Positions 37,801 to 45,999 of a stretch of 64,000 nucleotides of DNA are shown here, piece after piece. The stretch spans positions 310,001 to 374,000 of the forward strand of contig NZ_CP136925.1 of NCBI RefSeq assembly GCF_037126245.1. Direction: 5' to 3'. The translations under genes were made by a program, and so were the position numbers. Position 1 is the first letter of the stretch. Every line of letters begins with the position of its first letter. Source of the DNA: Mangrovimonas cancribranchiae. GTDB taxonomy: Bacteria; Bacteroidota; Bacteroidia; Flavobacteriales; Flavobacteriaceae. The notes under the pieces were generated by a model. It had not been told where the DNA came from. It was given only the letters and a program-made list of their open reading frames with translations, and made no database searches.

Positions 37801-39119
37801 CATGTAGCAGTATTTGGGTCAGAAGTGCCGTCATAATCTGTAGAGTATTGTACAATGATATCTGTTCCTGAGTATTGTTCAGCTAAGGTAAAAGATAGTA
37901 ATTCATTACTTGAACCCGATAAATCAAAAGCAGGGGTAATTAACCAATCTTCGGCATTACAATCATTAGAGTAAGCATTCATTTCAACACCACTACCAGA
38001 ATTGTAGTCCCATGAATTAACTTCGTCATTATCATATTGTGTCCAATTATCTGAAAAAGGGTCAGTGCTAGTCGCATCAATACTATAGGGTAAGCTTAGT
38101 GCTGGTGCAGCTTCATTATCAGTAATTGTTAAATCAAATGTAGATTGAATACCCACAGCAGCATTATTACCACCAGTAACATTTTGAATGCTAAACGTTA
38201 AAGTCTCATCTCCTTCAAAAACTGCATCATCCGTAATTGTTATGGTTAGCGTTTCATTAGCAGAAGCACCTGCGGGAAAAGTTACAGTTTGTGTTGTATA
38301 TCCGTCAATATCCGTATTGTCACCTGTGGTTAAAACCACATCAAAAGCGGTAGCGTTAGTCGCATCTTCGTTGGTGATGGCAAATTCCAAGTCATAAGTG
38401 CCAACGCCTTCAGAAACTGAGGCTGACGCTGAAGTGAATTGTACTTGGGTGTCGGTGGTAATTAATGTGCCTTTTAGAGTAAAATTGTCAACACCAAATG
38501 CTTCGTAGTTAGCATTAGAATCACATACTAATCTTAAGTATAATGTGCTTCCAGCGCCAGTAAAATTATCACTTACAATGGTTTGTAGTGAATATGTTAG
38601 GGTAACTCCATTTAGAGTATTATTTCCTCCTATAGCATTTCCATTTAGAAATATCGGTTCGTTTGTGCCATCACCTCCTGCTTGAAAATTATATAAAATA
38701 TTCCAGTTTGAATTATCCCAAGAGTATTCAACACTTAAGTCATCAGAAGAATCCCAATCTTCTGGCACAGCTCCAAAATCTGCGGATAATTCTAAATCTG
38801 TATAATTTGTTACATCAATAGGGTCAAAACTCAAAATACCAGGACTACTTGAGTTAATTGAATTTGGGTTAGAGCCTACAAATAACCAAGAGCCTGTGAC
38901 GTTTGTGTAAGGGCCATCTCCTCCACTCTCGTAAATAGCGTCATCACTTGGTTCAGCTCTATGGAAGTATCGGTCTCCCGAGTCAGTACTTGGGGTCTGA
39001 CTAGGTGTATGACTGTAACCATTTAAATCTGTTTCAAAATCTTGGGTGTAAATTGTTGACTGCCCAAACCCCATAGTCGTTATGCATAAGGCGAGCAGTA
39101 AAAAGTACATGTGTTTCAT
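34818..39119 (-). CDS. Large multidomain surface protein with T9SS type A sorting domain
   Basis: 1433 residues from the ATG at 39119, preferred over an ATG at 39182 because a clean signal peptide (cleaved after about residue 20, FGQ) starts there. Likely domains: an N-terminal beta-rich module (20-220), Calx-beta (225-335), a cleaved-adhesin-like jelly roll (345-490), a PPC-like domain (500-615), FN3-like (620-735) and a lamin-tail-like domain (740-900). A roughly 450-residue region shared with the neighbouring 720-residue protein follows, then a C-terminal type A sorting domain with SVYDMQGRLVYNT and QGIYIVKV. The protein should be exported by Sec and displayed or released through T9SS. It lies downstream of a 104-bp repeat array and is followed after 8 bp by the 58-residue peptide gene. 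Adhesion is plausible but not proven. Confidence 0.88.
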   Translation of the reverse strand: MKHMYFLLLALCITTMGFGQSTIYTQDFETDLNGYSHTPSQTPSTDSGDRYFHRAEPSDDAIYESGGDGPYTNVTGSWLFVGSNPNSINSSSPGILSFDPIDVTNYTDLELSADFGAVPEDWDSSDDLSVEYSWDNSNWNILYNFQAGGDGTNEPIFLNGNAIGGNNTLNGVTLTYSLQTIVSDNFTGAGSTLYLRLVCDSNANYEAFGVDNFTLKGTLITTDTQVQFTSASASVSEGVGTYDLEFAITNEDATNATAFDVVLTTGDNTDIDGYTTQTVTFPAGASANETLTITITDDAVFEGDETLTFSIQNVTGGNNAAVGIQSTFDLTITDNEAAPALSLPYSIDATSTDPFSDNWTQYDNDEVNSWDYNSGSGVEMNAYSNDCNAEDWLITPAFDLSGSSNELLSFTLAEQYSGTDIIVQYSTDYDGTSDPNTATWSTITTITSGNGGVTEDHTGLQGVNATNVYLAFLYEDNTSCSSWTLENFTLEEGEPAPDNNLCSNAIAITANTGVTNGTLANATFTSPFENVDVWYSITPTYDETYTITLSNFSGDADLYLYSSSCPTPDSHIADSATLSSTETIEYVLTTGTTYYIQVEAYNSAAEDTFDIEVTAPELTSCITPSSQPSNLQTNTITHNSISGNFTSTTADAYLVVISESATLGATPNDETTYNTNDVLGNGIVVQADANNTFTATDLDAETTYYVFVFAYNEACLDGPLYNTTSPLNGTATTTAAPNTPTPGDLFITEVSDASDYNNEFIEIFNFSDTTIDLSTTKLVMLYDGTVWDLSDFSPTTIPPRNFLIISRGETQTSFETEFGTLNNNTLFMEGTSSMFFGTGRRWQLFEGGTVDTADGILLDDTNTTVAVAGERDYQNIFSGDFINTPDIEANPGELDYLIYFDNDTWLNNNHARSSTSDSDAYILSDYTCTENVHINNLEIENDVTVTITEGIYVIANDVTNNGEIILNSSSTTYSSLLANSVSGSGTTTYNRYTNQMGSGTTGGNDLIAAPVSGQLVPAFQVANSNLATSGTTIALAPFNNNSGAYENYDTALNATTALVSGTGYRAATTDGSALTFTGTVETGNVPIDITVGTDATFGQWNLIGNPYPSYLDMETFLNYEVSTGITNLDLMLTNSGIYGYDGNASDGWTVITLANATGELMAPGQGFFVAANGDHVLDYDMTFTPSMRAHDGGDDFIMGRSNNNLTFLKLLASTTSNQYRTEFYFNDHATTGLDAGYDAQLWGGTVPSFALYSQLVTENQGTPIALQALNNDAVNYVTIPLGVVANAGEQLTFSILESQLPANTNVYIEDRSNNTFTLLNTTHYSITPNAALQGTGRFYIHFENQALSIQNHETHDAFNIYSSPHNKTITIEGTVNPNSQVSVYDMQGRLVYNTPLETGTTNNTISLKQLSQGIYIVKVGNTNASQTKKIALN

Positions 39120-39161
39120 AATATAATTTTCTTGTCTTGTGTTACAATATATTAGGAGGGG

Positions 39162-39169
39162 CAAAGTAT
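39162..39169 (-). promoter_or_regulatory. Possible -7 element for the 1433-residue surface protein
   Basis: On the minus strand the sequence reads ATACTTTG, one base off TAnnTTTG, 42 bp upstream of the preferred ATG. The distance resembles that of the candidate element of the paralogous gene at 43295-43302. Confidence 0.3.
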
Positions 39170-39291
39170 TAAAATATTGCATGTACGGGGTAACCTACAT
39201 GTTAAGAAATGATGAAATGAAGTGACTTTTAGATGAAAGGATTATTTTTTTGGATGAATGACAGTTAATAATTACCCAATAATACATACAC

Positions 39292-40806
39292 TGTCATTCA
39301 GAGTGCCGTTGTCATTCAGAGCGCTAGCGAAGAATCTCACACGTAAAGAATAGATTCTTCAGTCACGATGTTCCTTTAGAATGACAAGTGTATTGTGTTA
39401 TTTAGAGCGCCGTTGTCATTTAGAGCGCTAGCGAAGAATCTCATACATAAAGAATAGATTCTTCAGTCACGATGTTCCTTCAGAATGACAAGAGTATTAT
39501 GTCATTCCGAGCGCCGTTGTCATTTAGAGCGCGAGCGAAGAGTCTCACACATAAAGAATAGATTCTTCAGTCACGATGTTTCCTTCAGAATGACAAGCGC
39601 ATTATGTCATTCCGAGTACTACTGTTATTTAGAGCGCTAGCGAAGAGTCTCATACATAAAGAATAGATTCTTCAGTCACGATGTTCCTTCAGAATGACAA
39701 GCGCATTATGTCATTCCGAGTACCATTGTCATTCCGAGCGACAGCGAAGAGTCTCACACGTAAAGAATAGGTTCTTCAGTTACGATGTTCCTTCAGAATG
39801 ACAAGCGCATTATGTCATTCCGAGTACCGTTGTCATTCAGAGCGCGAGCGAAGAATCTCATACATAAAGAATAGATTCTTCAGTTACGATGTTCCTTCAG
39901 AATGACAAGCGCATTATGTCATTCCGAGTACCATTGTCATTCAGAGCGCTAGCGAAGAGTCTCATACATAAAGAATAGATTCTTCAGTCACGAAGTTCCT
40001 TCAGAATGACAAGCGCATTATGTCATTCCGAGTGCCGTTGTCATTCAGAGCGCTAGCGAAGAATCTCACACGTAAAGAATAGATTCTTCAGTTACGATGT
40101 TCCTTCAGAATGACAAGAGCATTATGTCATTCCGAGTACCGTTGTCATTCAGAGCGTAGCGAAGAATCTATGTTTAAAAAGGTCAGATTCTTCAGTCACG
40201 ATGTTTCCTTCAGAATGACAAGCGCATTATGTCATTCCGAGTACCGTTGTCATTCCGAGCGCTAGCGAAGAGTCTCATACATAAAGAATAGATTCTTCAG
40301 TCACGATGTTTCCTTCAGAATGACAAGTGTATTATGCTATTTAGAGCGCCGTTGTCATTTAGAGCGCTAGCGAAGAGTCTCATACATAAAGAATAGATTC
40401 TTCAGTCACGAAGTTCCTTCAGAATGACAAGCGCATTATGTCATTCCGAGTACTACTGTTATTTAGAGCGCTAGCGAAGAATCTTTCATCCGTATAAGAA
40501 TAGATTCTTCAGTCACGATGTTCCTTCAGAATGACAAGGGCATTATGTCATTCCGAGTACTACTGTTATTTAGAGCGCTAGCGAAGAATCTCACACGTAA
40601 AGAATAGATTCTTCAGTCACGATGTTCCTTTAGAATGACAAGTGTATTGTGTTATTTAGAGCGCCGTTGTCATTTAGAGCACGAGCGAAGAGTCTCACAC
40701 ATAAAGAATAGATTCTTCAGTCACTGCGTTTCCTTCAGAATGACAAGCGCATTATGTCATTCCGAGTACCGTTGTCATTCAGAGCGCTAGGGAAGAATCT
40801 CATACA
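39292..40806. repeat. Tandem array of about 14 palindromic units, 104-bp period
   Basis: The core GATTCTTCAGT recurs 14 times (TAGATTCTTC or equivalent at 39351, 39455, 39559, 39664, 39768, 39872, 39976, 40080, 40184, 40289, 40394, 40501, 40605 and 40709), with spacing of 104-107 bp. Each unit contains GTCATTCAGAGCG ... GAAGAATCT, a spacer of about 15 bases, AGATTCTTC ... CAGAATGAC, so a unit can fold into one long imperfect hairpin. A linker with GTCATTCCGAG joins units. Units differ at scattered positions. The whole unit repeats, so it is not a CRISPR. It fills the gap between the copy-2 peptide gene and the 1433-residue surface-protein gene. Short stray copies occur at 31.5 and 57.9-58.1 kb. 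Confidence 0.95.
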
Positions 40807-40868
40807 CCAAACAATAAAACATGCCTTTGCCCTGCTGAGGAGCATTAGCGAGGGGAATGTTAGGCATA

Positions 40869-41066
40869 TTAATCAAACAACCCATCACGAAAACCATCGC
40901 CTGGAGCTTCTGGCGAGGCAGCTTGGGCTTGCTTAGGGTTCAGTAAAACATAGGTACCTATAGCTGTTAGTGCAGCATATTTGCCGTAGTTCCCCATTTT
41001 TTTAAGAGCCTCCTTACGAGTCATGGTTGTTTTGGTAGTAGTCGTTTTTTTATGATTAGTTTTCAT
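40869..41066 (-). CDS. 65-residue leader-like small peptide, copy 2
   Basis: A small gene with a Lys/Thr-rich N-terminus, a Tat-like TRKEALKKMG segment and a short hydrophobic run (KYAALTAIGTYVLL). NPKQAQA ends at residue 49, and a 16-residue acidic tail ASPEAPGDGFRDGLFD follows. It is clearly paralogous to the 58-residue peptide at 34633-34809: RKEA, KKMG, KYAALTA, GT and NPKQAQA are shared while the tails diverge. It lies 24 bp after the 720-residue T9SS protein gene. Strong leader conservation with a variable tail is a pattern seen in peptide precursors, but it could equally be a small exported protein. I know of no assigned function. Confidence 0.78.
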   Translation of the reverse strand: MKTNHKKTTTTKTTMTRKEALKKMGNYGKYAALTAIGTYVLLNPKQAQAASPEAPGDGFRDGLFD

Positions 41067-41090
41067 TATATAGGCGTGTTTTAAAGGGAG

Positions 41091-43253
41091 TTAATCAAGA
41101 GCAATTTTTTTGTTTATAGTACCATTTGCGGTTTGTAGTCTGAAGATATATATTCCTGCGGCTAATTTAGGGAGCGCAACAGTATGGCTTCTACTGGCTT
41201 GAAAGTCATGGTGTAATACTTGCTTTCCGCTTATGTCGTAAAGGTCTACTGCTGCCTTGCCTTGTAGTGAGCCTACAATCCGTAAGGCATTTCCGTGATC
41301 TATGGTGTAAACACTAATGGGATTGTTATTTAACAAGTGTTCGGTATGCAAGGCTTGATTCGAAGTATACATATAAAAGCGCCCCGTACCGTTCATGGTA
41401 TTGTTTATAGTTATTTGGTAGTTACCACCGTTGTGTAACGACGTTACCGTTTCTGCTTCGGTGTCTTCTAGATATACACCTAAGCCTTCAGGGAGGTTAA
41501 CGGCATTAGCGGTAAAGGTTAGGGTGCTTCCAGCAGTAGCGTTAACCCCAATAGGAATAACCATTTGGTCGTGGTTTGTGTTAGGTAAAGATTGAATGCC
41601 TAAATCGCGTCCAGTACTATTGTTTACCGCATGGCTGTAAATGGCAAAGGTGTTAGAGACCCCTGAAAATATAGAGCTATCATAACCGTTATCAAAACCT
41701 GTTGTGGTGCCATCAATATAAAAGATGTCTGTAGCACGTGTGAGACTTCCATTACTTAACATAAGGTGTAGTTCTGGGCGGGTATTTTCGGGATTACGCT
41801 GAAAGGTGTCAGTGTTTTGGTGCGATAGCATGGCTTGGGTAAAACTAAAGTTGCCACCAGTATCACTAGCGCTAACAAAAAAGCCTTGCCCAGGTGCAAT
41901 AAAACGACTCCCTGTAGCGTGATTGATTTGTTGGTAGCTATCGGTGGCTTGATTCCAAAACCATAGGGTTTTTTCACTAAGTACGGCGTCATTAACATCA
42001 AGGATGTTGTTGGTGGCATCGGCATCGACCGTACCGGGGATGTATGCCGGGTAAGGATTCCCGATAAGGTTAAACCTATTCGCCGTTCCGTTAGCAATAG
42101 GCACATCCACAGCAGTAGTAGGCATGCTACCAGTAAAGCTAATATCGCCAGCATTAGCCAAAGCAACAGAATAGCCTGTTCCAGAGGCAAAACTTCCCGA
42201 ACCACTACTGCCAGATTGGTAGTAATTCCAAGCCGAGCCATCATTCGCATAAGGTGCTAGCCCAAGGTTGGAGCCAGACCCACTAGCTAAATCTTCATTA
42301 GTCGCAAAGGTATCGATGTCCTGTCCGGAAACCGGCGCACTTACTAAGTACCAGTTAGCTGTTGGTAAGTTGCGGATATAAGTAATATCACCGGTGGTTG
42401 TACCATCAACAATAAGAGAGCTTCCTGAGTTAACAATTAAACTACCGTTGTTGGTTAGGTCGCCGGTAACACTTAGGGGATGACTAACCGTTAGGCTACT
42501 GCCACTATCTACGGTAAGGTATGGTATGTCCAATTCGCTGTCCATGGTTACGGTGCTGTTATTTGTAATGGTATATAAGCTTGTTAGTTGTAAATTATTA
42601 AAACCAAAATTTTGAACACCACCTTGATTGGTGGATTGAAACTTTACGGCATCTATATGTGTGAGGTCACTGCTGGCGGTGTTGTTGGTGCCGCTGGCAC
42701 TACCAAAGCTAAAGGAGTAGGTGTTGCCGCCTTCATACGTAAAGGTAAAGTTAAGACTGGTATTGGCGGCATAAGGTTGCGCGGTGTCAAAATCACTGCC
42801 TCCATCATTAAACTTCCAATCCGATGCACCGCCTTTAAATACTAAAGTAATCACAGGTGTTCCTTGATTAAGGAGTTGTACAAATACTTCACCTACTTCA
42901 TCGTTAATGGTGGTGGAATGTCCGATATCGACACTCAATTGATCGCCTGCTTGCAGAGGGCTGGGAAAGTCTCGTTCGGCAGCCGCATAGTTTCCAGAAC
43001 CATCAGAGTATAAGGCAAAACTTGGGTCACCTTGGCCACTACCTCCTTTATAGTAGCCGGCTGAGCCATTAGTGTAAATATTCCAAGCACCAAACCCTGT
43101 GCCACCATTGTCACCATCTTGAAATCCGTCATCGTAGGCCGTTTCATTAATATTATCCATTGCTAAAGAAAAGCGATCCGTTCCCAAAGTTTGCGCAATG
43201 CTGATGGGTAGCGTGAGAGTAGTTAGTATTATCAATATATAAAATTGTTTCAT
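41091..43253 (-). CDS. Surface protein with T9SS type A sorting domain (720 residues)
   Basis: A signal peptide (cleaved near residue 20, SIAQ) is followed by an N-terminal lectin-like or jelly-roll module (about residues 25-225). A long middle region is shared with the larger T9SS protein downstream; both have APVSGQ, LIGNPYP and APGQGFFV segments at corresponding places. The C-terminal type A sorting domain contains AVDLYDISGKQVLHHDF and AAGIYIFRLQ. It should be exported by Sec and T9SS. It is the first gene of the minus-strand cluster, preceded by a 125-bp repeat array and followed after 24 bp by the copy-2 peptide gene. Ligand is unknown. Confidence 0.87.
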   Translation of the reverse strand: MKQFYILIILTTLTLPISIAQTLGTDRFSLAMDNINETAYDDGFQDGDNGGTGFGAWNIYTNGSAGYYKGGSGQGDPSFALYSDGSGNYAAAERDFPSPLQAGDQLSVDIGHSTTINDEVGEVFVQLLNQGTPVITLVFKGGASDWKFNDGGSDFDTAQPYAANTSLNFTFTYEGGNTYSFSFGSASGTNNTASSDLTHIDAVKFQSTNQGGVQNFGFNNLQLTSLYTITNNSTVTMDSELDIPYLTVDSGSSLTVSHPLSVTGDLTNNGSLIVNSGSSLIVDGTTTGDITYIRNLPTANWYLVSAPVSGQDIDTFATNEDLASGSGSNLGLAPYANDGSAWNYYQSGSSGSGSFASGTGYSVALANAGDISFTGSMPTTAVDVPIANGTANRFNLIGNPYPAYIPGTVDADATNNILDVNDAVLSEKTLWFWNQATDSYQQINHATGSRFIAPGQGFFVSASDTGGNFSFTQAMLSHQNTDTFQRNPENTRPELHLMLSNGSLTRATDIFYIDGTTTGFDNGYDSSIFSGVSNTFAIYSHAVNNSTGRDLGIQSLPNTNHDQMVIPIGVNATAGSTLTFTANAVNLPEGLGVYLEDTEAETVTSLHNGGNYQITINNTMNGTGRFYMYTSNQALHTEHLLNNNPISVYTIDHGNALRIVGSLQGKAAVDLYDISGKQVLHHDFQASRSHTVALPKLAAGIYIFRLQTANGTINKKIALD

Positions 43254-43294
43254 AAGATATTGTGGTTTTCGTAATAGTTACGTGTTAAATTTAA

Positions 43295-43302
43295 CAAAAA
43301 TA
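43295..43302 (-). promoter_or_regulatory. Candidate -7 element for the 720-residue surface protein
   Basis: On the minus strand the sequence reads TATTTTTG, a match to TAnnTTTG, 41 bp upstream of the start codon. No well-spaced TTTG -33 box is visible. Confidence 0.4.
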
Positions 43303-43413
43303 TAATGTTAGCAAAGGTGAGATGGTTACGAAAACGTTTTCGCGTTGATAACTTTTTAGTCGTGAATAGTGAGTTGTGAGTCGTCAGTTGTGAGTGGTGT
43401 GGTTGACTTAGAT

Positions 43414-44440
43414 CTGTCATGTTGAACTTGTTTCAACATCTAAGGTTGCGCCTGTTTCCAGACCCTGAAACGAGTTCAGGGTGACAGTTCAGGGTGACAG
43501 CTCTGGGTGATAAGGTTTTATTTTATTGGATTTGTCATGCTGGATTTATTTCAACATCTAAGGTTGCGCCTGTTCTTGGATATTAAAACGAGTTCCTAGA
43601 CCCTGAAACGAGTTCAGGGTGACAGTTCAGGGTGATAAGGTTTTATTTTATTGGATTTGTCATGCTGGATTTATTTCAGCATCTAAGGTTGCGCCTGTTC
43701 TTGAATCTTAAAGCGAGTTTCCAGACCCTGAAACGAGTTCAGGGTGACAGCTCAGGGTGACAAGGTTTTATTTTGTTGGATTTGTCATGCTGGATTTATT
43801 TCAGCATCTAAGGTTGCGCCTGTTCTTGGATATTAAAACGAGTTCCTAGACCCTGAAACGAGTTCAGGGTGACAGCTCAGGGGGATAAGGTTTTATTTTA
43901 TTGGATTTGTCATGCTGGATTTATTTCAACATCTAACGTTGCGCCTGTTCTTGGATATTAAAACGAGTTTCCAGACCCTGAAACGAGTTCAGGGTGACAG
44001 TTCAGGGTGACAAGGTTTTATTTTATTGGATTTGTCATGCTAGATTTATTTCAACATCTAACGTTACGCCTGTTCTTGAATCTTAAAGCGAGTTTCCAGA
44101 CCCTGAAACGAGTTCAGGGTGACAGTTCAGGATGACAAGGTTTTATTTTATTGGATTTGTCATGCTGGATTTATTTCAGCATCTAAGGTTGCGCCTGTTC
44201 TTGGATATTAAAACGAGTTCCTAGACCCTGAAACGAGTTCAGGGTGACAGCTCAGGGTGATAAGGTTTTATTTTATTGGATTTGTCATGCTGGATTTATT
44301 TCAGCATCTAACGTTACGCCTGTTCTTGGATATTAAAACGAGTTTCCAGACCCTGAAACGAGTTCAGGGTGACAGCTCGGGGTGACAAGGTTTTATTTTG
44401 TTGGATTTGTCATGCTAGATTTGTTTCAGCATCTAGCGTC
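43414..44440. repeat. Tandem array of 8 units with exact 125-bp period plus a partial unit
   Basis: TTTGTCATGCT or its variant begins at 43531, 43656, 43781, 43906, 44031, 44156, 44281 and 44406, exactly 125 bp apart each time. A shorter leading unit lies near 43414. Each unit contains two hairpins: TGCTG...CAGCA and ACCCTGAA-ACGAG-TTCAGGGT. Units differ by a few substitutions and by alternation of phrases such as TTCCTAGACC and TTTCCAGACC. An inverted single copy lies at 57.66-57.79 kb. The array separates the 720-residue surface-protein gene from the 249-residue orphan gene. No spacers are present, so it is not a CRISPR. Confidence 0.95.
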
Positions 44441-44472
44441 ACCTCATGACGTCCTATTACCTTTACCTTAAT

Positions 44473-44505
44473 AAAAAAAGCGAACACTTTGGTGTTCGCT
44501 TTTTC
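44473..44505 (-). terminator. Bidirectional hairpin terminator after the 249-residue orphan gene
   Basis: A stem of AAAAAGCGAACAC pairing with GTGTTCGCTTTTT encloses a short TTTG loop, flanked by A and T tracts on both sides. It is 20 bp beyond the stop codon of the minus-strand gene and isolates it from the repeat array. Confidence 0.85.
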
Positions 44506-44524
44506 TTAGGACAGCAGACAGCAG

Positions 44525-45274
44525 TTACAATACCTCGATGAGTTCTAAGGCGTTAAACGCCCCATTGTTTAAGGGGTATTGTATCCCGTTAACCTCCTGG
44601 AAAAACGCTACTTTTAAAAAGTAAAAGCTTTGTCCTGTTCCTGTAGCTGGAGCAGCAGGGGTTAAGGTTATTGTGGTTGCCGTCCCGTTAATGGGGAGGT
44701 TTTCCACATTACTTAACTGTAGGTCGCTACTATCTGTAGCGAAGTCGAGATTTAAAAATGCCGCACTAAAGCTCACGTGGGTAGCCCCTTCAGGAATACT
44801 AATTTGCTGATTCGGAATTAAATCGGTTATCGTTACCATTCCTGTGGCGGTGTCTAAGCTAAAATGTGCTTGAAGCACACTATCCATAGTGGCATGCTTG
44901 TTAAAATTAAACCCCTTAAGCCAGGCTTTCCCTAAGGCTGTTAAAATACCCGTAGCCACATTTCGCTGCCCTCTGGCTGAGGTAAGGTCTTCGTTTTTTA
45001 CCTTACTCATAACTTGGGTTACCCTTGCTGTGACGCGTTTGTCTTTGGCGTCGGCCATTAGGCTGTTAATGGCTCTGCGTAACTGTTTGCCACTAGTAGC
45101 CATGTTGCCAAACTCTGAGATATTCTCTCGGGTACGTGCAAAATTAGGGTCGTTCATAATGCGGTTTTTAGAGACGCCGCCTTTACTACGAACGTAATAT
45201 CCGTCTTCGTTTTTGTAGAAAGTCACCTCGCCGAGGGTACCTTCTACGTTAAATAATGACTTGTATTTAGCCAT
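44525..45274 (-). CDS. Conserved-looking 249-residue protein of unknown function
   Basis: I recognise the general type (Bacteroidota proteins starting MAKYKSLF followed by a GTLG-TFYK segment and GGVSKNRI) but no function. The N-terminal half (about residues 1-130) is basic and probably helical, with regularly spaced Arg and Lys; the C-terminal half (about residues 135-249) is beta-rich. There is no signal peptide or membrane segment. It is monocistronic, with its own terminator and a palindrome in its leader. A structural or nucleic-acid-binding role cannot be distinguished. Confidence 0.75.
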   Translation of the reverse strand: MAKYKSLFNVEGTLGEVTFYKNEDGYYVRSKGGVSKNRIMNDPNFARTRENISEFGNMATSGKQLRRAINSLMADAKDKRVTARVTQVMSKVKNEDLTSARGQRNVATGILTALGKAWLKGFNFNKHATMDSVLQAHFSLDTATGMVTITDLIPNQQISIPEGATHVSFSAAFLNLDFATDSSDLQLSNVENLPINGTATTITLTPAAPATGTGQSFYFLKVAFFQEVNGIQYPLNNGAFNALELIEVL

Positions 45275-45999
45275 AACATTTTGGTTTTATGCATGCTCTG
45301 GCATGCGTTATACAATATAGTTTACCAAACAGTTGTGTGTATTCGTTAAAGGGGTCTATGTGCACCTAGTTGCCTAAACGGTGTTTTTTCACTGTTTGTT
45401 AACACAATATTAATCAGGATTTTGGGTGCTTTTTTTTTAAGTTCCGTTTAAGGCGTATAACGTCTTAACATGACTTAAGAGCTCTTTTTTTAGGGTGTTT
45501 TGTGGTGGTGGCTTCCTTTTTCTTCTGCGATTTTGTTTTAATCACCTGTTAATCAGAGTGTTGCATAGTTTGAGTCTTTGGCATGGTATCGTTGTGGGGT
45601 TTTCATAGGGTATCTATGGGGTATCTATAGGGTTGATCGTGAGATGTGAGATGTGAGATTTGAGTTGTGAGAGGTATGGTTTTACGGTTTCCAATTTTTT
45701 GATTTCCAGTTTTTAATGAGCGGTGAATAAGCGGGGTTTTGGTTGTCCTTTTTTATGCGCTTCCTTTAACACTAGTAGCAAGATGCCTCTATTTACGTGT
45801 TTTTTTATTTTAACTATAGACCTGGAATTACCTGTTGTTTTCAGGGGTTGTTAGCATTATTTCATAAGTTATTAACCGTTATGGTGTTGACTTTGTGTTG
45901 ATACTTAAATTTGGTTGTCCTTTTTTTCTTTTCTAAGGGATGTTAGTTTTGTTTATATATTTGTTAATCATGCGATTGTATTTGTATAGGCAAGACATA
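45275..45999. other. Gene-poor stretch of about 725 bp
   Basis: It contains a palindrome ATGCATGC-TCTG-GCATGCGT at 45291-45310 in the leader of the minus-strand orphan gene, and a duplicated GGGTATCTAT motif near 45607-45630. A short run of GTGAGAT-type heptamers lies near 45640-45672. Otherwise I see no gene, RNA or repeat that I can support. A reading frame from 45940 leads into the small gene at 46000 but its first 20 codons look non-coding. Confidence 0.5.

Noticed and set aside
39120-39182. Upstream ATG (39182) for the 1433-residue surface protein
   Set aside because: It would add 21 residues before a complete signal peptide and lies upstream of the candidate promoter element.
40754-40936. 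Plus-strand open frame within the end of the 104-bp array
   Set aside because: It runs from repeat sequence into the antisense of the copy-2 peptide gene, so it is not an independent gene.
32353-41066. Lasso-peptide gene cluster
   Set aside because: An HPr-kinase-like protein and a nucleotidyltransferase beside small peptides recall lasso-peptide tailoring loci. However, there is no asparagine-synthetase-like cyclase, no transglutaminase-like leader protease, and the peptide tails lack a convincing ring-forming N-terminus. A different peptide class remains possible.
41756-42250. Minus-strand open frame of 164 codons
   Set aside because: It is a shifted frame inside the 720-residue T9SS protein gene, hydrophobic by accident of low-complexity Thr/Ser/Gly codons.
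39292-44440. CRISPR arrays
   Set aside because: The entire 104-bp and 125-bp units repeat, with only scattered substitutions. There are no short identical repeats separated by unique spacers and no cas genes.
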